Shown: positions 1 through 8,402 of the stretch, one piece after another
How the letters are laid out: the number at the start of each line of letters is the position of its first letter
Numbering within the stretch: position 1 is the first letter of the stretch
NCBI GenBank assembly: GCA_947446645.1
Contig: CANFHA010000014.1
Span: 62,001 to 126,000 of the forward strand
Source: Chitinophagaceae bacterium
GTDB taxonomy: Bacteria > Bacteroidota > Bacteroidia > Chitinophagales > Chitinophagaceae
Reading direction: 5' to 3'
DNA length: 64,000 nt
Program-made: the position numbers and the translations under genes
Notes under the pieces: generated by a model
What the model saw: the letters and a program-made list of their open reading frames with translations, nothing else
What the model was told of the DNA's origin: nothing
The model's database searches: none

Positions 1-1973
1 CAGTGACGCTATCAATGGCCCAGATCAAGACTTTGCCCGTACTCTTTGGTGAGGTAGACCTGCTGAAAACGCTGCAGCTATTGCCGGGGGTACAATCTGC
101 CGGTGAGGGTAGTTCCGGCTTTTACGTGCGAGGCGGCGGCCCCGACCAAAACCTGGTATTGCTTGACGATGCACCAGTTTACAATACCGGGCATCTCTTC
201 GGTTTTTTCTCGGTCTTCAATTCTGACGCCATCAAGGACGTGACCCTTATAAAAGGCGGTGCGCCGGCAAATTATGGCGGCAGGCTTTCATCGGTGGTGG
301 ATGTGTCTATGAAAGAAGGGAATATGAAAGAGTACCATGCAGAGGGCGGCATCGGCCTTATAGCATCCCGCCTCACATTGCAGGGACCAATAAAGAAAAA
401 CAAAGGTTCGTTTATGCTGGCCGGCCGCCGCACCTATATTGATGCGCTTGCCCGGCCATTCTCCAAGAAGCTAAAGGATATAGGTTACTATTTTTACGAT
501 CTGAACCTTAAAGCAAACTACAAGCTGGGAGAAAAAGACCGAATATACCTTAGCGGCTACATGGGGCTGGACAAGTTCAAGTTCCAAAACCCAACCGGCA
601 CATTTAAAGCTAACATTCCGTGGGGCAACAAGACAGCTACATTCCGCTGGAACCACCAGTTCAACGATAAGTTATTCGTAAATACTACCCTGGTTTATAA
701 CGACTACAATTTCGCTTCCAACTTCAGCGAAAGCACTTTTGGCATAAAGCTGGCATCAGGCATCACCGACTATAATGCAAAAAGCGATTTCGATTATTAC
801 ACCACATTCAATCATCATTTCAAAGCAGGCATAGGATACATTCACCACAAATTTGTTCCTAACCAGATATCAGGTGTAGCAGACAGCATACAGCTGGATC
901 CCAGCAATGCCTTCATCAAGTATGCACACGAAGCAGGCGTATACATCCTGGACGATTTTGAGCCGACAAAATGGTGGAAAATAAATGTGGGCCTGCGCTA
1001 CTCATGGTTTGGGCAGGTAGGACCATATACTGCCTACAATTACGATGCAAACGGAAAAGCTACTGATAGCACCAGCTATGGAAACGGTAAGCTTGTAAAA
1101 GCTTATGGAGGCTGGGAACCTCGTTTTAATATGCGCTTTCAGCTAAACGAAAACTCTTCACTTAAGACCAGCGTTGCAAAGACTTACCAATATCTGGACC
1201 TTGTAACAAACAATGGCAGCACACTGCCGACAGATGTATGGGTACCCAGTACGTATACGGTAAAGCCACAGATGGCCTGGCAGTACTCAGCAGGCTACTT
1301 TCACAATTTTAAGGACAATATGATCGAAACATCGGTAGAGGTGTATTATAAGGACATGAAGAACCAGGTGCAGTACAAAGAGAATTATACGCCTAATATC
1401 CTCGAGGACCCGGAACGCTCTTATGTATTTGGTACAGGCACAGCTTATGGCGGCGAGTTTTTTGTAAACAAAACCAAGGGGAAATTCACCGGATGGATAG
1501 GATACACACTTTCATGGACCTATCAGAAATTCCCGGACCTCAACAGCGGCAATTCATTCCCTGCAAAATATGATCGCAGGCACGACATATCGCTTGTTGG
1601 TACTTATGCACTCAGCAAAAAATGGACATTCTCATCAGTATTTGTTTATGGGTCCGGCAATGCCATTACATTGCCTACTGCGTACTACTTCATAGATGGC
1701 AACCTGCAGGAACAGTTTAGTAAAGTAAATGCGTTCAGGCTACCTTCATACCATCGCCTTGATGTTGCGGCCACATATACTCCTCAGCACGCCAAGCCAC
1801 GCAAATGGCAAGGTAGCTGGACGTTCTCCATCTACAATGTCTATAACAGGCACAATCCATACTTCCTGTATGTAGATAACCAGGGAACCGTAACCAATGG
1901 AATTAAAGTGACCGTATACGAAGTATATATCTTACCTATACTGCCAAGTATTACTTATAATTTTAAATTTTAA
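1..1973 (+). CDS. TonB-dependent receptor, 5'-truncated by window edge
   Basis: Outer-membrane beta-barrel receptor for TonB-driven uptake; the substrate cannot be told from sequence. The reading frame is open at the window edge, so the signal peptide and any carboxypeptidase-like N-terminal domain lie outside. The visible part starts in the plug domain (LLPGVQSAGEGSSGFYVRGG, then LIKGGAPANYGGRLSSVVD), followed by about 500 residues of alternating aromatic-rich barrel strands. It ends in a typical terminal strand, ITYNFKF, with phenylalanine last, the usual outer-membrane assembly signal. The first codon in frame here is GTG at base 3, which is only a track artefact. The 3' end overlaps the convergent reductase gene by 11 bp. 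Confident on family, not on ligand. Confidence 0.9.
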   Translation, partial: VTLSMAQIKTLPVLFGEVDLLKTLQLLPGVQSAGEGSSGFYVRGGGPDQNLVLLDDAPVYNTGHLFGFFSVFNSDAIKDVTLIKGGAPANYGGRLSSVVDVSMKEGNMKEYHAEGGIGLIASRLTLQGPIKKNKGSFMLAGRRTYIDALARPFSKKLKDIGYYFYDLNLKANYKLGEKDRIYLSGYMGLDKFKFQNPTGTFKANIPWGNKTATFRWNHQFNDKLFVNTTLVYNDYNFASNFSESTFGIKLASGITDYNAKSDFDYYTTFNHHFKAGIGYIHHKFVPNQISGVADSIQLDPSNAFIKYAHEAGVYILDDFEPTKWWKINVGLRYSWFGQVGPYTAYNYDANGKATDSTSYGNGKLVKAYGGWEPRFNMRFQLNENSSLKTSVAKTYQYLDLVTNNGSTLPTDVWVPSTYTVKPQMAWQYSAGYFHNFKDNMIETSVEVYYKDMKNQVQYKENYTPNILEDPERSYVFGTGTAYGGEFFVNKTKGKFTGWIGYTLSWTYQKFPDLNSGNSFPAKYDRRHDISLVGTYALSKKWTFSSVFVYGSGNAITLPTAYYFIDGNLQEQFSKVNAFRLPSYHRLDVAATYTPQHAKPRKWQGSWTFSIYNVYNRHNPYFLYVDNQGTVTNGIKVTVYEVYILPILPSITYNFKF

Positions 1974-2574
1974 CAACAGGCGGAAGTATGGAAGGGTTTT
2001 GTGTAAGCACAAGCTTACGCCAACCGCGTGTCATCTCGTTAAACAATGGAATGGCATTAGCACCACCCATATCAAAGAACGTTTCGATGCCAAGATTAAT
2101 CGCTAATATCTTTACTATTTCCTTCGCTTTTTTGCTTTCACCAACCAATACAAGCTGTAACTGATCGTGACCAAAGAGCGGACGCAACAAGTCTTCGTAT
2201 CCTCTTGTGCTGAACACCTTTACAATGTGGCTGGCACCTGTAATGGCCTTAATGGCACATACCGTGGTAACCTGTTCTTCATTGCCGGTGTGAATGTTTG
2301 ATGTGGCATCGATTATGACTTTCCGCCGGATGTCTCCGAGCCAGTAAGCTACCTCACGCACATGTATGGGTGAAGAAGCAATAATAATAAGATCTGCACC
2401 AGCCGCGGCTTCTTCGATACTGCAAACCTGAAGGTTTCTGTAGTCAGACAATTCACTGGTTATACCAATAGCATCACCATCTTTCCAGGCCATCAGCACA
2501 ATATGGCCCGCATGTAAAAACCGCCTGGCGTAAGCCTCTGCAGCGTGGCCGGTGCCAATGATCGCAATCTTCAT
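1963..2574 (-). CDS. NADP-binding reductase of the F420-oxidoreductase-like family
   Basis: Cytosolic Rossmann-fold protein of about 203 residues. The start was moved to the ATG at 2574 because the protein then begins MKIAIIGTGHAAEAYARRF, a classic N-terminal GxGxxA dinucleotide motif; the track's earlier start adds 18 unlikely residues. The order of elements (nucleotide fold, IIIASSP, VIIDATSNIHTG, a helical C-terminal half with MTRGWRKLVL) resembles NADPH-dependent F420 reductase-like or coenzyme F420-dependent oxidoreductase domains (PF03807), here probably using NADP only. The substrate is unknown. It runs convergent to the TonB receptor with 11 bp overlap and no visible terminator between them. 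Confidence 0.75.
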   Translation of the reverse strand: MKIAIIGTGHAAEAYARRFLHAGHIVLMAWKDGDAIGITSELSDYRNLQVCSIEEAAAGADLIIIASSPIHVREVAYWLGDIRRKVIIDATSNIHTGNEEQVTTVCAIKAITGASHIVKVFSTRGYEDLLRPLFGHDQLQLVLVGESKKAKEIVKILAINLGIETFFDMGGANAIPLFNEMTRGWRKLVLTQNPSILPPVVKI

Positions 2575-2721
2575 TGAAACAAATGTCCTGAATCCCATAT
2601 CATTGCATTTAAGTGACCAAAAGATCAATAACTACTGTGTTTCATGGTATTAGGGAAGAGTAAGAGACTATTCTAAAAGCGCATTGAAATGCTCTTACAT
2701 ACATACTCTTGTTTTCAAAGG

Positions 2722-2895
2722 CTAAGGTAAAACTTGGTGTACTGGTGGTGTAGGTGTGCTACCAAATATCCGCAGTTTTTCGGATAAATGCAAAGCTTTT
2801 TTAAAAGTATTTTCATCGATACGATAACCTGTTGGCAGGTGTGATTCTATATATTTCCGAATATACGAAGTGACAATCACCGGCAATTTTTTCAC
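2722..2895 (-). CDS. possible small ORF, 57 aa, GTG start
   Basis: Below the track cutoff. The minus strand has an open frame from GTG at 2895 to TAG at 2722, giving a basic, soluble-looking peptide (KKLPVIVTSYIRKYIESHLP then GYRIDENTFKKALHLSEKLR). The composition looks protein-like with amphipathic helices, but there is no ATG and no clear ribosome-binding site. It may be a real small gene or the end of a decayed one. No family recognised. Confidence 0.25.
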   Translation of the reverse strand: MKKLPVIVTSYIRKYIESHLPTGYRIDENTFKKALHLSEKLRIFGSTPTPPVHQVLP

Positions 2896-3119
2896 AGAAA
2901 TAATGTTTACCGACTATGTCTCCCAACAAAAAGCACCCTCATTTTTGAGTCGTGGCCATTTGATAGCACTTAGCTCGTTGAACTATCGGTCAAAGAAAAC
3001 AGTTTAATTGTTTAAAAATTTGTATTTTAGAGTAGCGTGCCGGAGTTTATGGAAGAAAACAGGTGGGTCTCCGGTCCAGTATAGTTGAAACAAGGTTTTT
3101 AAAATTAAAACTTTAAGAT
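2896..3119. other. intergenic region upstream of the chimeric KorB ORF
   Basis: With the tract from 2629 this makes about 490 bp without a confident gene. It is AT-rich near 3000-3060 (TTGTTTAAAAATTTGTATTT) and may carry the old promoter of the flavoprotein gene whose first codons remain downstream. No tRNA, repeat or strong hairpin seen. Confidence 0.3.
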
Positions 3120-4025
3120 TTGAAACCAACTGACATTAAAGACCCCGAATATTTCCATAAGGTAGTTGACTGCCAGTACGCATGTCCAGCTCATACTCCC
3201 GTTCCGGAGTACATAAGACTTATAGCGCAGGAAAAGTATACAGAGGCATACATGGTAAACTGGGAATCGAATGTATTTCCAACCTATTTTGGTGTTTCCG
3301 GCGATGGCGATACGGCATCAATTGGCATGGGCCAATTTGTTCATGTTATTCGCCGCAACCTGAACATGACGTACATCGTCATGAACAATGGTTGCTATGG
3401 CCTTACCAAAGGCCAGGACTCCGCTACCGCAGATGCCGGATCGAAAAATAAATCAGGAAATGTAAACCTGTTTGAATCTATTGACCTTGCAAGCCTTGCT
3501 ATAGAACTTGGCGCATCTTTTGTTGCCCAGAGTTTTTCTGGCGATAAGGAGCAGCTGGTGCCGCTTATAAGAGAGGCCATGAAGCACCCAGGCTTTGCAT
3601 TTATCAATGTTATCTCGCCTTGCGTTACTTTTAACAACAACATCGGATCTACAAAGTCTTACGACTACGTTCGTGAACATATTGAAGGTACTGGCACTAC
3701 GGACTTTGTACCAATGATGAAAGAGATAACCACTAAATATGCCGAAGGCACTGTGCAGGGGGTAAAAATGCACGATGGCAGCGACCTTCAGCTTCACAAG
3801 CTAGCCCGTGAGTGGAACCCTGAAGACAGGATATCTGCTATCAATGCAGTAAAGTCTGCTGCCTCAAAACATGAAATACTTACTGGTTTGCTTTTTATAG
3901 ATCGGAATACAAAGGATCTGCACCACCTGATTAAAACATCAGACACCCCACTGAATAAGTTGGGGAAGGATGTGCTTTGTCCGGGAAGCGAGAAATTAAA
4001 AGACCTCAACTCAGGATTGAGATAA
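3120..4025 (+). CDS. chimeric ORF: GltD-like N-terminus fused to 2-oxoacid:ferredoxin oxidoreductase beta subunit (probable deletion scar)
   Basis: Residues 1-54 (KVVDCQYACPAHTPVPEYIR ... NWESNVFP) match the N-terminal Fe-S segment of GltD-like FAD oxidoreductases. From residue 55 (TYFGVSGDGDTASIGMGQF) the sequence switches without stop to the middle of a KorB-type beta subunit. The thiamine-diphosphate GDGDTASIG motif and the whole C-terminal part are kept (SFSGDKEQLVPLI, ISPCVTFNN, STKSYDYVREH). The beta subunit's own N-terminus with its CxxC cluster ligands is missing, as are the rest of the flavoprotein and any alpha subunit. The start is TTG with an in-frame stop two codons upstream. In related bacteria these genes are, as I recall, neighbours (flavoprotein, korA, korB), so one in-frame deletion with its junction near 3281 explains the ORF. 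A working enzyme is unlikely; expression as a stable hybrid is possible. Confidence 0.8.
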   Translation: MKPTDIKDPEYFHKVVDCQYACPAHTPVPEYIRLIAQEKYTEAYMVNWESNVFPTYFGVSGDGDTASIGMGQFVHVIRRNLNMTYIVMNNGCYGLTKGQDSATADAGSKNKSGNVNLFESIDLASLAIELGASFVAQSFSGDKEQLVPLIREAMKHPGFAFINVISPCVTFNNNIGSTKSYDYVREHIEGTGTTDFVPMMKEITTKYAEGTVQGVKMHDGSDLQLHKLAREWNPEDRISAINAVKSAASKHEILTGLLFIDRNTKDLHHLIKTSDTPLNKLGKDVLCPGSEKLKDLNSGLR

Positions 4026-4160
4026 ACCAGGTCGCTAGTATCTGTAGGGAGGATACATTTCAGGTTAAAGACGCTGGTGACTTTCGCACTCGTGCATACC
4101 GATGTATGTTTTGACAAAGAAAATGCGGGTATACGAATGGTTCTGAAGCAATAGCATTTA

Positions 4161-4559
4161 TTATACCTGCTCTGGAAGCGTATACTCAAACTCGTAATAG
4201 TGCTTTTTATCTTTTCTGATAATGGCAAATTTACCAGAGAGACCTTCAAGCTCCCCGGTGCCGGAATCAGGCACCACCATAATATCAAGCGTCCCTTCAC
4301 CTCTGTTCATCGTCGCATTATGCTGCAAAACAAAAGTGCCAGTTTTCCCCTCTAGCGCGCCCTCTACTCTTTCTATAGCTACATATCCGGCCGAACCAGA
4401 AATGGCGGTACCGGAACTTAACATTTGCCCTTGACTCCTCGCAACAAGGTCTCCGAGAAACTCTTTATCAATAGTCATACGCCCAAAAAGCGAAATAACT
4501 ACTTCGTCCTGTTGCGGAATAAGCTTTACATCAAATTCTCCTTTTGCGATCGCTTTCAT
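4161..4559 (-). CDS. DUF3224 domain-containing protein
   Basis: Cytosolic protein of 132 residues beginning MKAIAKGEFDVKLIPQQDE. The layout matches the DUF3224 family, a small beta-barrel distantly like the allene oxide cyclase fold: a stretch of beta strands, GYVAIERVEGALEGKTGTFV, then an acidic loop and VVPDSGTGELEGLSGKF near the end. The full family length is present. No catalytic role is established for the family. It is a single gene with its start at the ATG at 4559. No signal peptide. Confidence 0.8.
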   Translation of the reverse strand: MKAIAKGEFDVKLIPQQDEVVISLFGRMTIDKEFLGDLVARSQGQMLSSGTAISGSAGYVAIERVEGALEGKTGTFVLQHNATMNRGEGTLDIMVVPDSGTGELEGLSGKFAIIRKDKKHYYEFEYTLPEQV

Positions 4560-4670
4560 ATCGGCGGTTTAAAATTTCAATTTGATTAAAAATAGCAATA
4601 ATTCCATAGTTAGCTGAGCTGACAGGGTAAGTTCTACGAAAACGACTATTTCAATATCAACAAAAAAATG

Positions 4671-4701
4671 TTGCCGCCTCAGAGACAATTTGAGACGGCA
4701 A
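4671..4701 (-). terminator. Rho-independent terminator of the ferritin-like pair
   Basis: Stem TTGCCG-C-CTCA with TGAG-A-CGGCAA. On the minus strand it is followed by CATTTTTTTG, a U-rich tail. It lies 18 bp past the stop of the 4720 gene. Confidence 0.7.
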
Positions 4702-4719
4702 CAGTAGCATTAATGTGAC

Positions 4720-5589
4720 TTAAGGAAGAAGAAACGGCGCAACCAGGCCTGCTACAGTAGCAGAGTCCAAAGGCTCATCGAACGACTCTGTAGCTGCTAT
4801 ACTCGATACTGTGCCGGTAACCGCAGGCAACGAGGTTATATTTACTGTAAGTTGCATAGTGTTGTTCTCTCCGTTGTAGTTAGCCTGCACTGCGGCAGCT
4901 GGCGCGGTATTGCCCGTTATCCATGGTTTCGGAGCATCTGCCGCTCCTGCTTTTCTACGTATCAATCGAATGTGAGCGGCATGGCGTGCCTCTACGGAAT
5001 GTATTTGTAAAGCCGCAGTAAGAATATTATGGTCAGACTGAAGATTACCAGCCTGGCCCTTATAAGCCCTTACGCCTGTATCTTCAAAAGCCTGCGATAC
5101 GGTAAGAAAAGTTGCATAATCTGAATACACAGGGAATGCGCCGCCGGCAGTAAAGTCATAGGCTGCAGGCACAATGGGGCTACCCGTTACCGGATCTCCG
5201 GAATAGTGGGTAGGTGTGTAAGGTGTAGATCCGGCATTGTGAATCGCATTGCGCAAAAAATTCACATGCGCAAGCTCATTCGCCAGAATAGTAGAAAAAG
5301 CTGCTTTGTCAATGGTAGGTATGAGGGCGCTAAGTATAGCTGAGTTTGTACAGCTATAGTAAAAGTTATACTCCAGGTATTCCAGTTCCAGCGCAAAGTT
5401 CAATGCGTCTATTACTGTGCTGGTCGTTTTGCCATAGGCCTTTGTAAAAAGAGATCCGAAAGCAATGGGGATAGCGGCCACGGCAACTTTCGATCCGAAG
5501 CTTTTCAGTATATCGCGGCGCGGGCTGAGTTTCTCATAAACTTCAGGATCTGCCTTTTCTATTTCGTCTAATATGAATTTGATATCCAT
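4720..5589 (-). CDS. ferritin-like domain protein (Ferritin_2 family), exported
   Basis: 289-residue protein with a charged N-terminal tract and a hydrophobic segment (SKVAVAAIPIAFGSLFTKAYG) preceded by SPRRDILK, a twin-arginine-like export signal or membrane anchor. The four-helix core carries the diiron-type ligands expected of this family: LELEYLEYNF, ANELAHVNFL, FEDTGVRAYKG and HSVEARHAAHIR, i.e. Glu, ExxH, Glu, ExxxH. It probably binds iron or manganese outside the cytoplasm, in stress protection or metal handling; the exact reaction is unknown for Ferritin_2. About 50 C-terminal residues beyond the bundle look beta-rich. It is 12 bp downstream of a paralog (5602-6291), so the two are probably one operon ending at the 4671 terminator. 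Confidence 0.85.
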   Translation of the reverse strand: MDIKFILDEIEKADPEVYEKLSPRRDILKSFGSKVAVAAIPIAFGSLFTKAYGKTTSTVIDALNFALELEYLEYNFYYSCTNSAILSALIPTIDKAAFSTILANELAHVNFLRNAIHNAGSTPYTPTHYSGDPVTGSPIVPAAYDFTAGGAFPVYSDYATFLTVSQAFEDTGVRAYKGQAGNLQSDHNILTAALQIHSVEARHAAHIRLIRRKAGAADAPKPWITGNTAPAAAVQANYNGENNTMQLTVNITSLPAVTGTVSSIAATESFDEPLDSATVAGLVAPFLLP

Positions 5590-5601
5590 GGTGGTTGGTT
5601 T

Positions 5602-6291
5602 TTAATTGTTGGGTAAATTACTTGCGTCCAATTTTGTGTTCAGGTAAGCGCTTGCTGCAGCCAATACCGTATTGGGTGAACTTTCCAGGTCCAGTCCATT
5701 ACTGCCCATGGCGCTGTTATCTGCAAAACTATTATAGCCGATCAGGTCTCGTATATAAGCCGCATGACGCGCCTCTACAGACACTATTTTGCCCGCAACC
5801 AACAAATATTCCGCACTCGTAATGAGTCGGCCTGCACCATTGTAAGCTGACACGCCGAGATCTTCAAATGTCTTGGCAGCACCAAGCACAGCTGCGCGGT
5901 TAGAGAAATCAATAGACGAGAAATTAACAGACAAAGCTTGTATCGCGCTTGTGCCCAGGGCCGCTTTAAAAAATTCACGATGCGCCACTTCATGGTCACG
6001 GATGTCTGTCAGTAAGGCTACCTCGTCTGCAGTGATACCAGAATATTGGGACGCAATAACCCGTGTATAAAATGCTGCTTCAAGTTGTTCCAGCGCATAT
6101 GCATAGTTAAGCACGCCGATATCGCCGCTACCCAGATTTACGCCGTTGTTAGATGATGATTTGTGGCAGGCACCAATTAGCACCCCCACACCCGCCAAGC
6201 CCGCGGATAGCTGAAAAAAATGTCGCCTTGACGGATTTGGCACATCATCCGGGATAGCCATTAGGGAATGTGATTCATTTTGTGTTTTCAT
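5602..6291 (-). CDS. ferritin-like domain protein (Ferritin_2 family), Tat-type lipoprotein-like
   Basis: 229 residues. The N-terminus has NPSRRHFFQLSAGLAGVGVL then IGAC, combining a twin-arginine motif with a lipobox-like cysteine, so it is probably exported folded and lipidated. The bundle keeps the ligand set of its neighbour: ALEQLEAAFYT, DHEVAHREFFK, FEDLGVSAYNG, SVEARHAAYIR. First gene of a two-gene unit, with the second paralog 12 bp downstream. The two proteins are clearly paralogous but diverged outside the ligand helices, which suggests a heteromeric complex or related but different metal roles. Function otherwise unknown. Confidence 0.85.
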   Translation of the reverse strand: MKTQNESHSLMAIPDDVPNPSRRHFFQLSAGLAGVGVLIGACHKSSSNNGVNLGSGDIGVLNYAYALEQLEAAFYTRVIASQYSGITADEVALLTDIRDHEVAHREFFKAALGTSAIQALSVNFSSIDFSNRAAVLGAAKTFEDLGVSAYNGAGRLITSAEYLLVAGKIVSVEARHAAYIRDLIGYNSFADNSAMGSNGLDLESSPNTVLAAASAYLNTKLDASNLPNN

Positions 6292-6451
6292 TTCGATTAG
6301 TTTTTCGGTAAAAAATGAGGTTGTCTTATCTTAACCTACGACCACGACATTAAAAAAGATGGCCCCGAAAAAATTAATTCCGGCATATTTTTTCCGGGCG
6401 AAACGAACTCAATTGATTTGAAGTGTATTATGCGAAGAACAGGATCAAAAT

Positions 6452-6484
6452 AAAAAAGGGCAGCATTGTCATGCCACCCTTTTT
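6452..6484 (-). terminator. Rho-independent terminator of the 6503-7354 gene
   Basis: AAAAAAGGG-CA-GCAT / ATGC-CA-CCCTTTT stem with loop TGTC; A/T runs on both sides. It sits just past the minus-strand stop at 6503 and could act in both directions. Confidence 0.75.
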
Positions 6485-6502
6485 AATGTCGAATTTAAAA
6501 TT

Positions 6503-7354
6503 TTACTCTACGGCATCTTTTGCAATTACTGTCCAGTCATCGCCTCCATGTCCCCGGGCTATCCACTTATCCATTTCTTTAGCAATTGCGGGAATAACTG
6601 CAAGGGGAGCCCCACCCGCTTCAGCTTCCGTTATCATCAGTCCGGCATCCTTTCTCGCCATACTAAGCTCCCAGGATGGCTGGTCAAATGTTTTACTGGT
6701 CATCTTCTTCAATCTCACGGGCAGCATGGCCGCGGGGTTCCATGTACCAAATAGTTGGGAAACATCATCAATTGAAATCCCCAGAGTCTTGGCAAGGCTA
6801 AGCGTGTCCGCAAGACCGGCAGTCATCCCTACCAGGAATAAATTACCGATCAATTTTATCCCGGCAGCCTTATTAGTGTCTGTGCCGAAATTCAATACTT
6901 TACCGGTCATCTTAGCGAGCTCCGGTTCTATCTTGTTTATTACGTCAGCGTCGCCTGAAACAAGTATTGTCCCGGTGCTTTCCAGTGCATTTTGCGGCCC
7001 CATAAATACCGGCGCGTGAATGTAGGTATACCCCCTTTTCTTCCACTCTTCGGTGCGCGCAGCTGCACCACTCGCCAGGGTTGTAGTATGATCGATGATA
7101 ATTACTCCGGGTTCAAAGCCTGCGCTTGCTTTTTGTAAAACTTCATTTACTGCAGCATCATCCTTCAGGGTAAGATGTATGCGTGTTGCGCCTTTCACGG
7201 CCTCATCCACATTATCAAATGCTATTGCTCCATCAGCTTCCAGCGCTTTAGCTTTAGCTGCGGTTCTGTTCCAGACATGTATTTGCTCGCCCTTTTTCAG
7301 CAATGCTTTTGTAAAATTCGAACCTAAAAGGCCTGTACCTATAAATGCTATCAT
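6503..7354 (-). CDS. NAD(P)-dependent oxidoreductase, 3-hydroxyisobutyrate dehydrogenase family
   Basis: 283 residues, cytosolic. The N-terminal Rossmann motif is FIGTGLLGSNF; DHTTTLASGAAARTEEW and HAPVFMGPQNALESTGTIL correspond to the substrate-binding loop of beta-hydroxyacid dehydrogenases. The catalytic lysine lies in AAGIKLIGNLFL, at the start of the all-helical C-terminal domain. Length is normal for the family. The family includes 3-hydroxyisobutyrate, tartronate semialdehyde and succinic semialdehyde reductases; the sequence does not decide among them. Monocistronic, ended by the 6452 hairpin. Confidence 0.85.
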   Translation of the reverse strand: MIAFIGTGLLGSNFTKALLKKGEQIHVWNRTAAKAKALEADGAIAFDNVDEAVKGATRIHLTLKDDAAVNEVLQKASAGFEPGVIIIDHTTTLASGAAARTEEWKKRGYTYIHAPVFMGPQNALESTGTILVSGDADVINKIEPELAKMTGKVLNFGTDTNKAAGIKLIGNLFLVGMTAGLADTLSLAKTLGISIDDVSQLFGTWNPAAMLPVRLKKMTSKTFDQPSWELSMARKDAGLMITEAEAGGAPLAVIPAIAKEMDKWIARGHGGDDWTVIAKDAVE

Positions 7355-7506
7355 ATATTTCGTTGAAACGCTTTCTGTGAAACGCTAAGTTAGTGATTTA
7401 GATCGCGGCAATTTACGCCAGCCGCTATTTTTTACAATGGCTCACACCCCTTTGGCATGATGTTTAATAAGCTATCTGCAACTATTAATAACAAATGGTA
7501 TATATT

Positions 7507-7677
7507 ATGAAACAGTTACAGATTCTTTCCATAGCAATAATTCTGCTCACACTTAGCAGCTGCCAGATCATCGGAGATATTTTCAAGACCGGCGTTGGCG
7601 TTGGGGTTTTCCTGGTTATCGGCGTAATAGCACTTATCATATTCATTTTTGCAAAAATTGGCGGTGGCGGTAAGTAA
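7507..7677 (+). CDS. small membrane lipoprotein-like protein
   Basis: 56 residues from the ATG at 7507 (MKQLQILSIAIILLTLSSCQ). The N-terminal hydrophobic stretch ends in a lipobox-like LSSC. It is followed by a short GD-IF-KTG linker and a second hydrophobic helix (GVFLVIGVIALIIFIFAKIGG). Proteins of this shape are common in Bacteroidota and are sometimes mislabelled phosphatidate cytidylyltransferase; no enzymatic motif is present. The track's start at 7495 is a weaker alternative. It lies 70 bp ahead of the DUF445 gene. Confidence 0.7.
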   Translation: MKQLQILSIAIILLTLSSCQIIGDIFKTGVGVGVFLVIGVIALIIFIFAKIGGGGK

Positions 7678-7747
7678 CCAATGGTAATTAAAGCCGGAGG
7701 CGATTCACTATCCGTTTGGCGATTTTGGAGTAATTTCGCCAACCTAT

Positions 7748-8350
7748 ATGAATACTATAATGTTTTGGATGCAGCCGTTTGTTGCTGCATTTACAGGATG
7801 GTTTACCACGTGGATTGCGATCTTCATGCTTTTTCATCCCAGGAATCCTAAGCGTTTTCTCGGCATAACGATCCAGGGAATTTTCCCCAAGCGACAACGC
7901 CAGGTAGCAGAAAAGCTGGGCAGCGTTGTGGCTAAAGAGTTAATTCATTTCGATGAAATTGCCATTCAGCTGAAGGACCCTGAAATGCTGCAAAACCTGA
8001 GCCCAACAATTGAAAAACATTTAGATAACTTTCTCCAGGTAAAGCTCAAGGAAAAACTGCCGATCATTTCCATGTTCGTCGGTGATGGCACCATGGCCAA
8101 AATAAAGGAGGGCATGATGGAGGAAATAGCATCCTTGCTGCCGGAGATCATTCATCAATACACTGACTCATTAAGTGAAAAGATTGATATTGAGAAAATG
8201 GTCACAGACAAGGTTTCCAACTTCTCTTCTGACAAATTGGAAGAAATACTTCAATCTGTAATGAAGAAAGAGTTTAAATTCATTGAGATCATCGGAGCTG
8301 TACTTGGCTTTGCGATCGGTCTTATACAGATGGCCGTCTCTTTGCTTTAG
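7748..8350 (+). CDS. DUF445 family membrane protein (short form)
   Basis: 200 residues. The N-terminal helix FVAAFTGWFTTWIAIFMLF and the motif HPRNPKRFLG then IQGIFPKRQRQVAEKLG are characteristic of DUF445. A long amphipathic helical middle (KEKLPIISMF, LLPEIIHQYTDSL) follows, with a C-terminal membrane helix (GAVLGFAIGLIQMAVSLL). This is about half the length of the longest family members but matches the short class. Role unknown; predicted inner-membrane anchored at both ends. Confidence 0.8.
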   Translation: MNTIMFWMQPFVAAFTGWFTTWIAIFMLFHPRNPKRFLGITIQGIFPKRQRQVAEKLGSVVAKELIHFDEIAIQLKDPEMLQNLSPTIEKHLDNFLQVKLKEKLPIISMFVGDGTMAKIKEGMMEEIASLLPEIIHQYTDSLSEKIDIEKMVTDKVSNFSSDKLEEILQSVMKKEFKFIEIIGAVLGFAIGLIQMAVSLL

Positions 8351-8402
8351 GATTATGGAAATTAGTTAATACAGCGTCTTGTAGTGGTATCACGATATCG
8401 CC

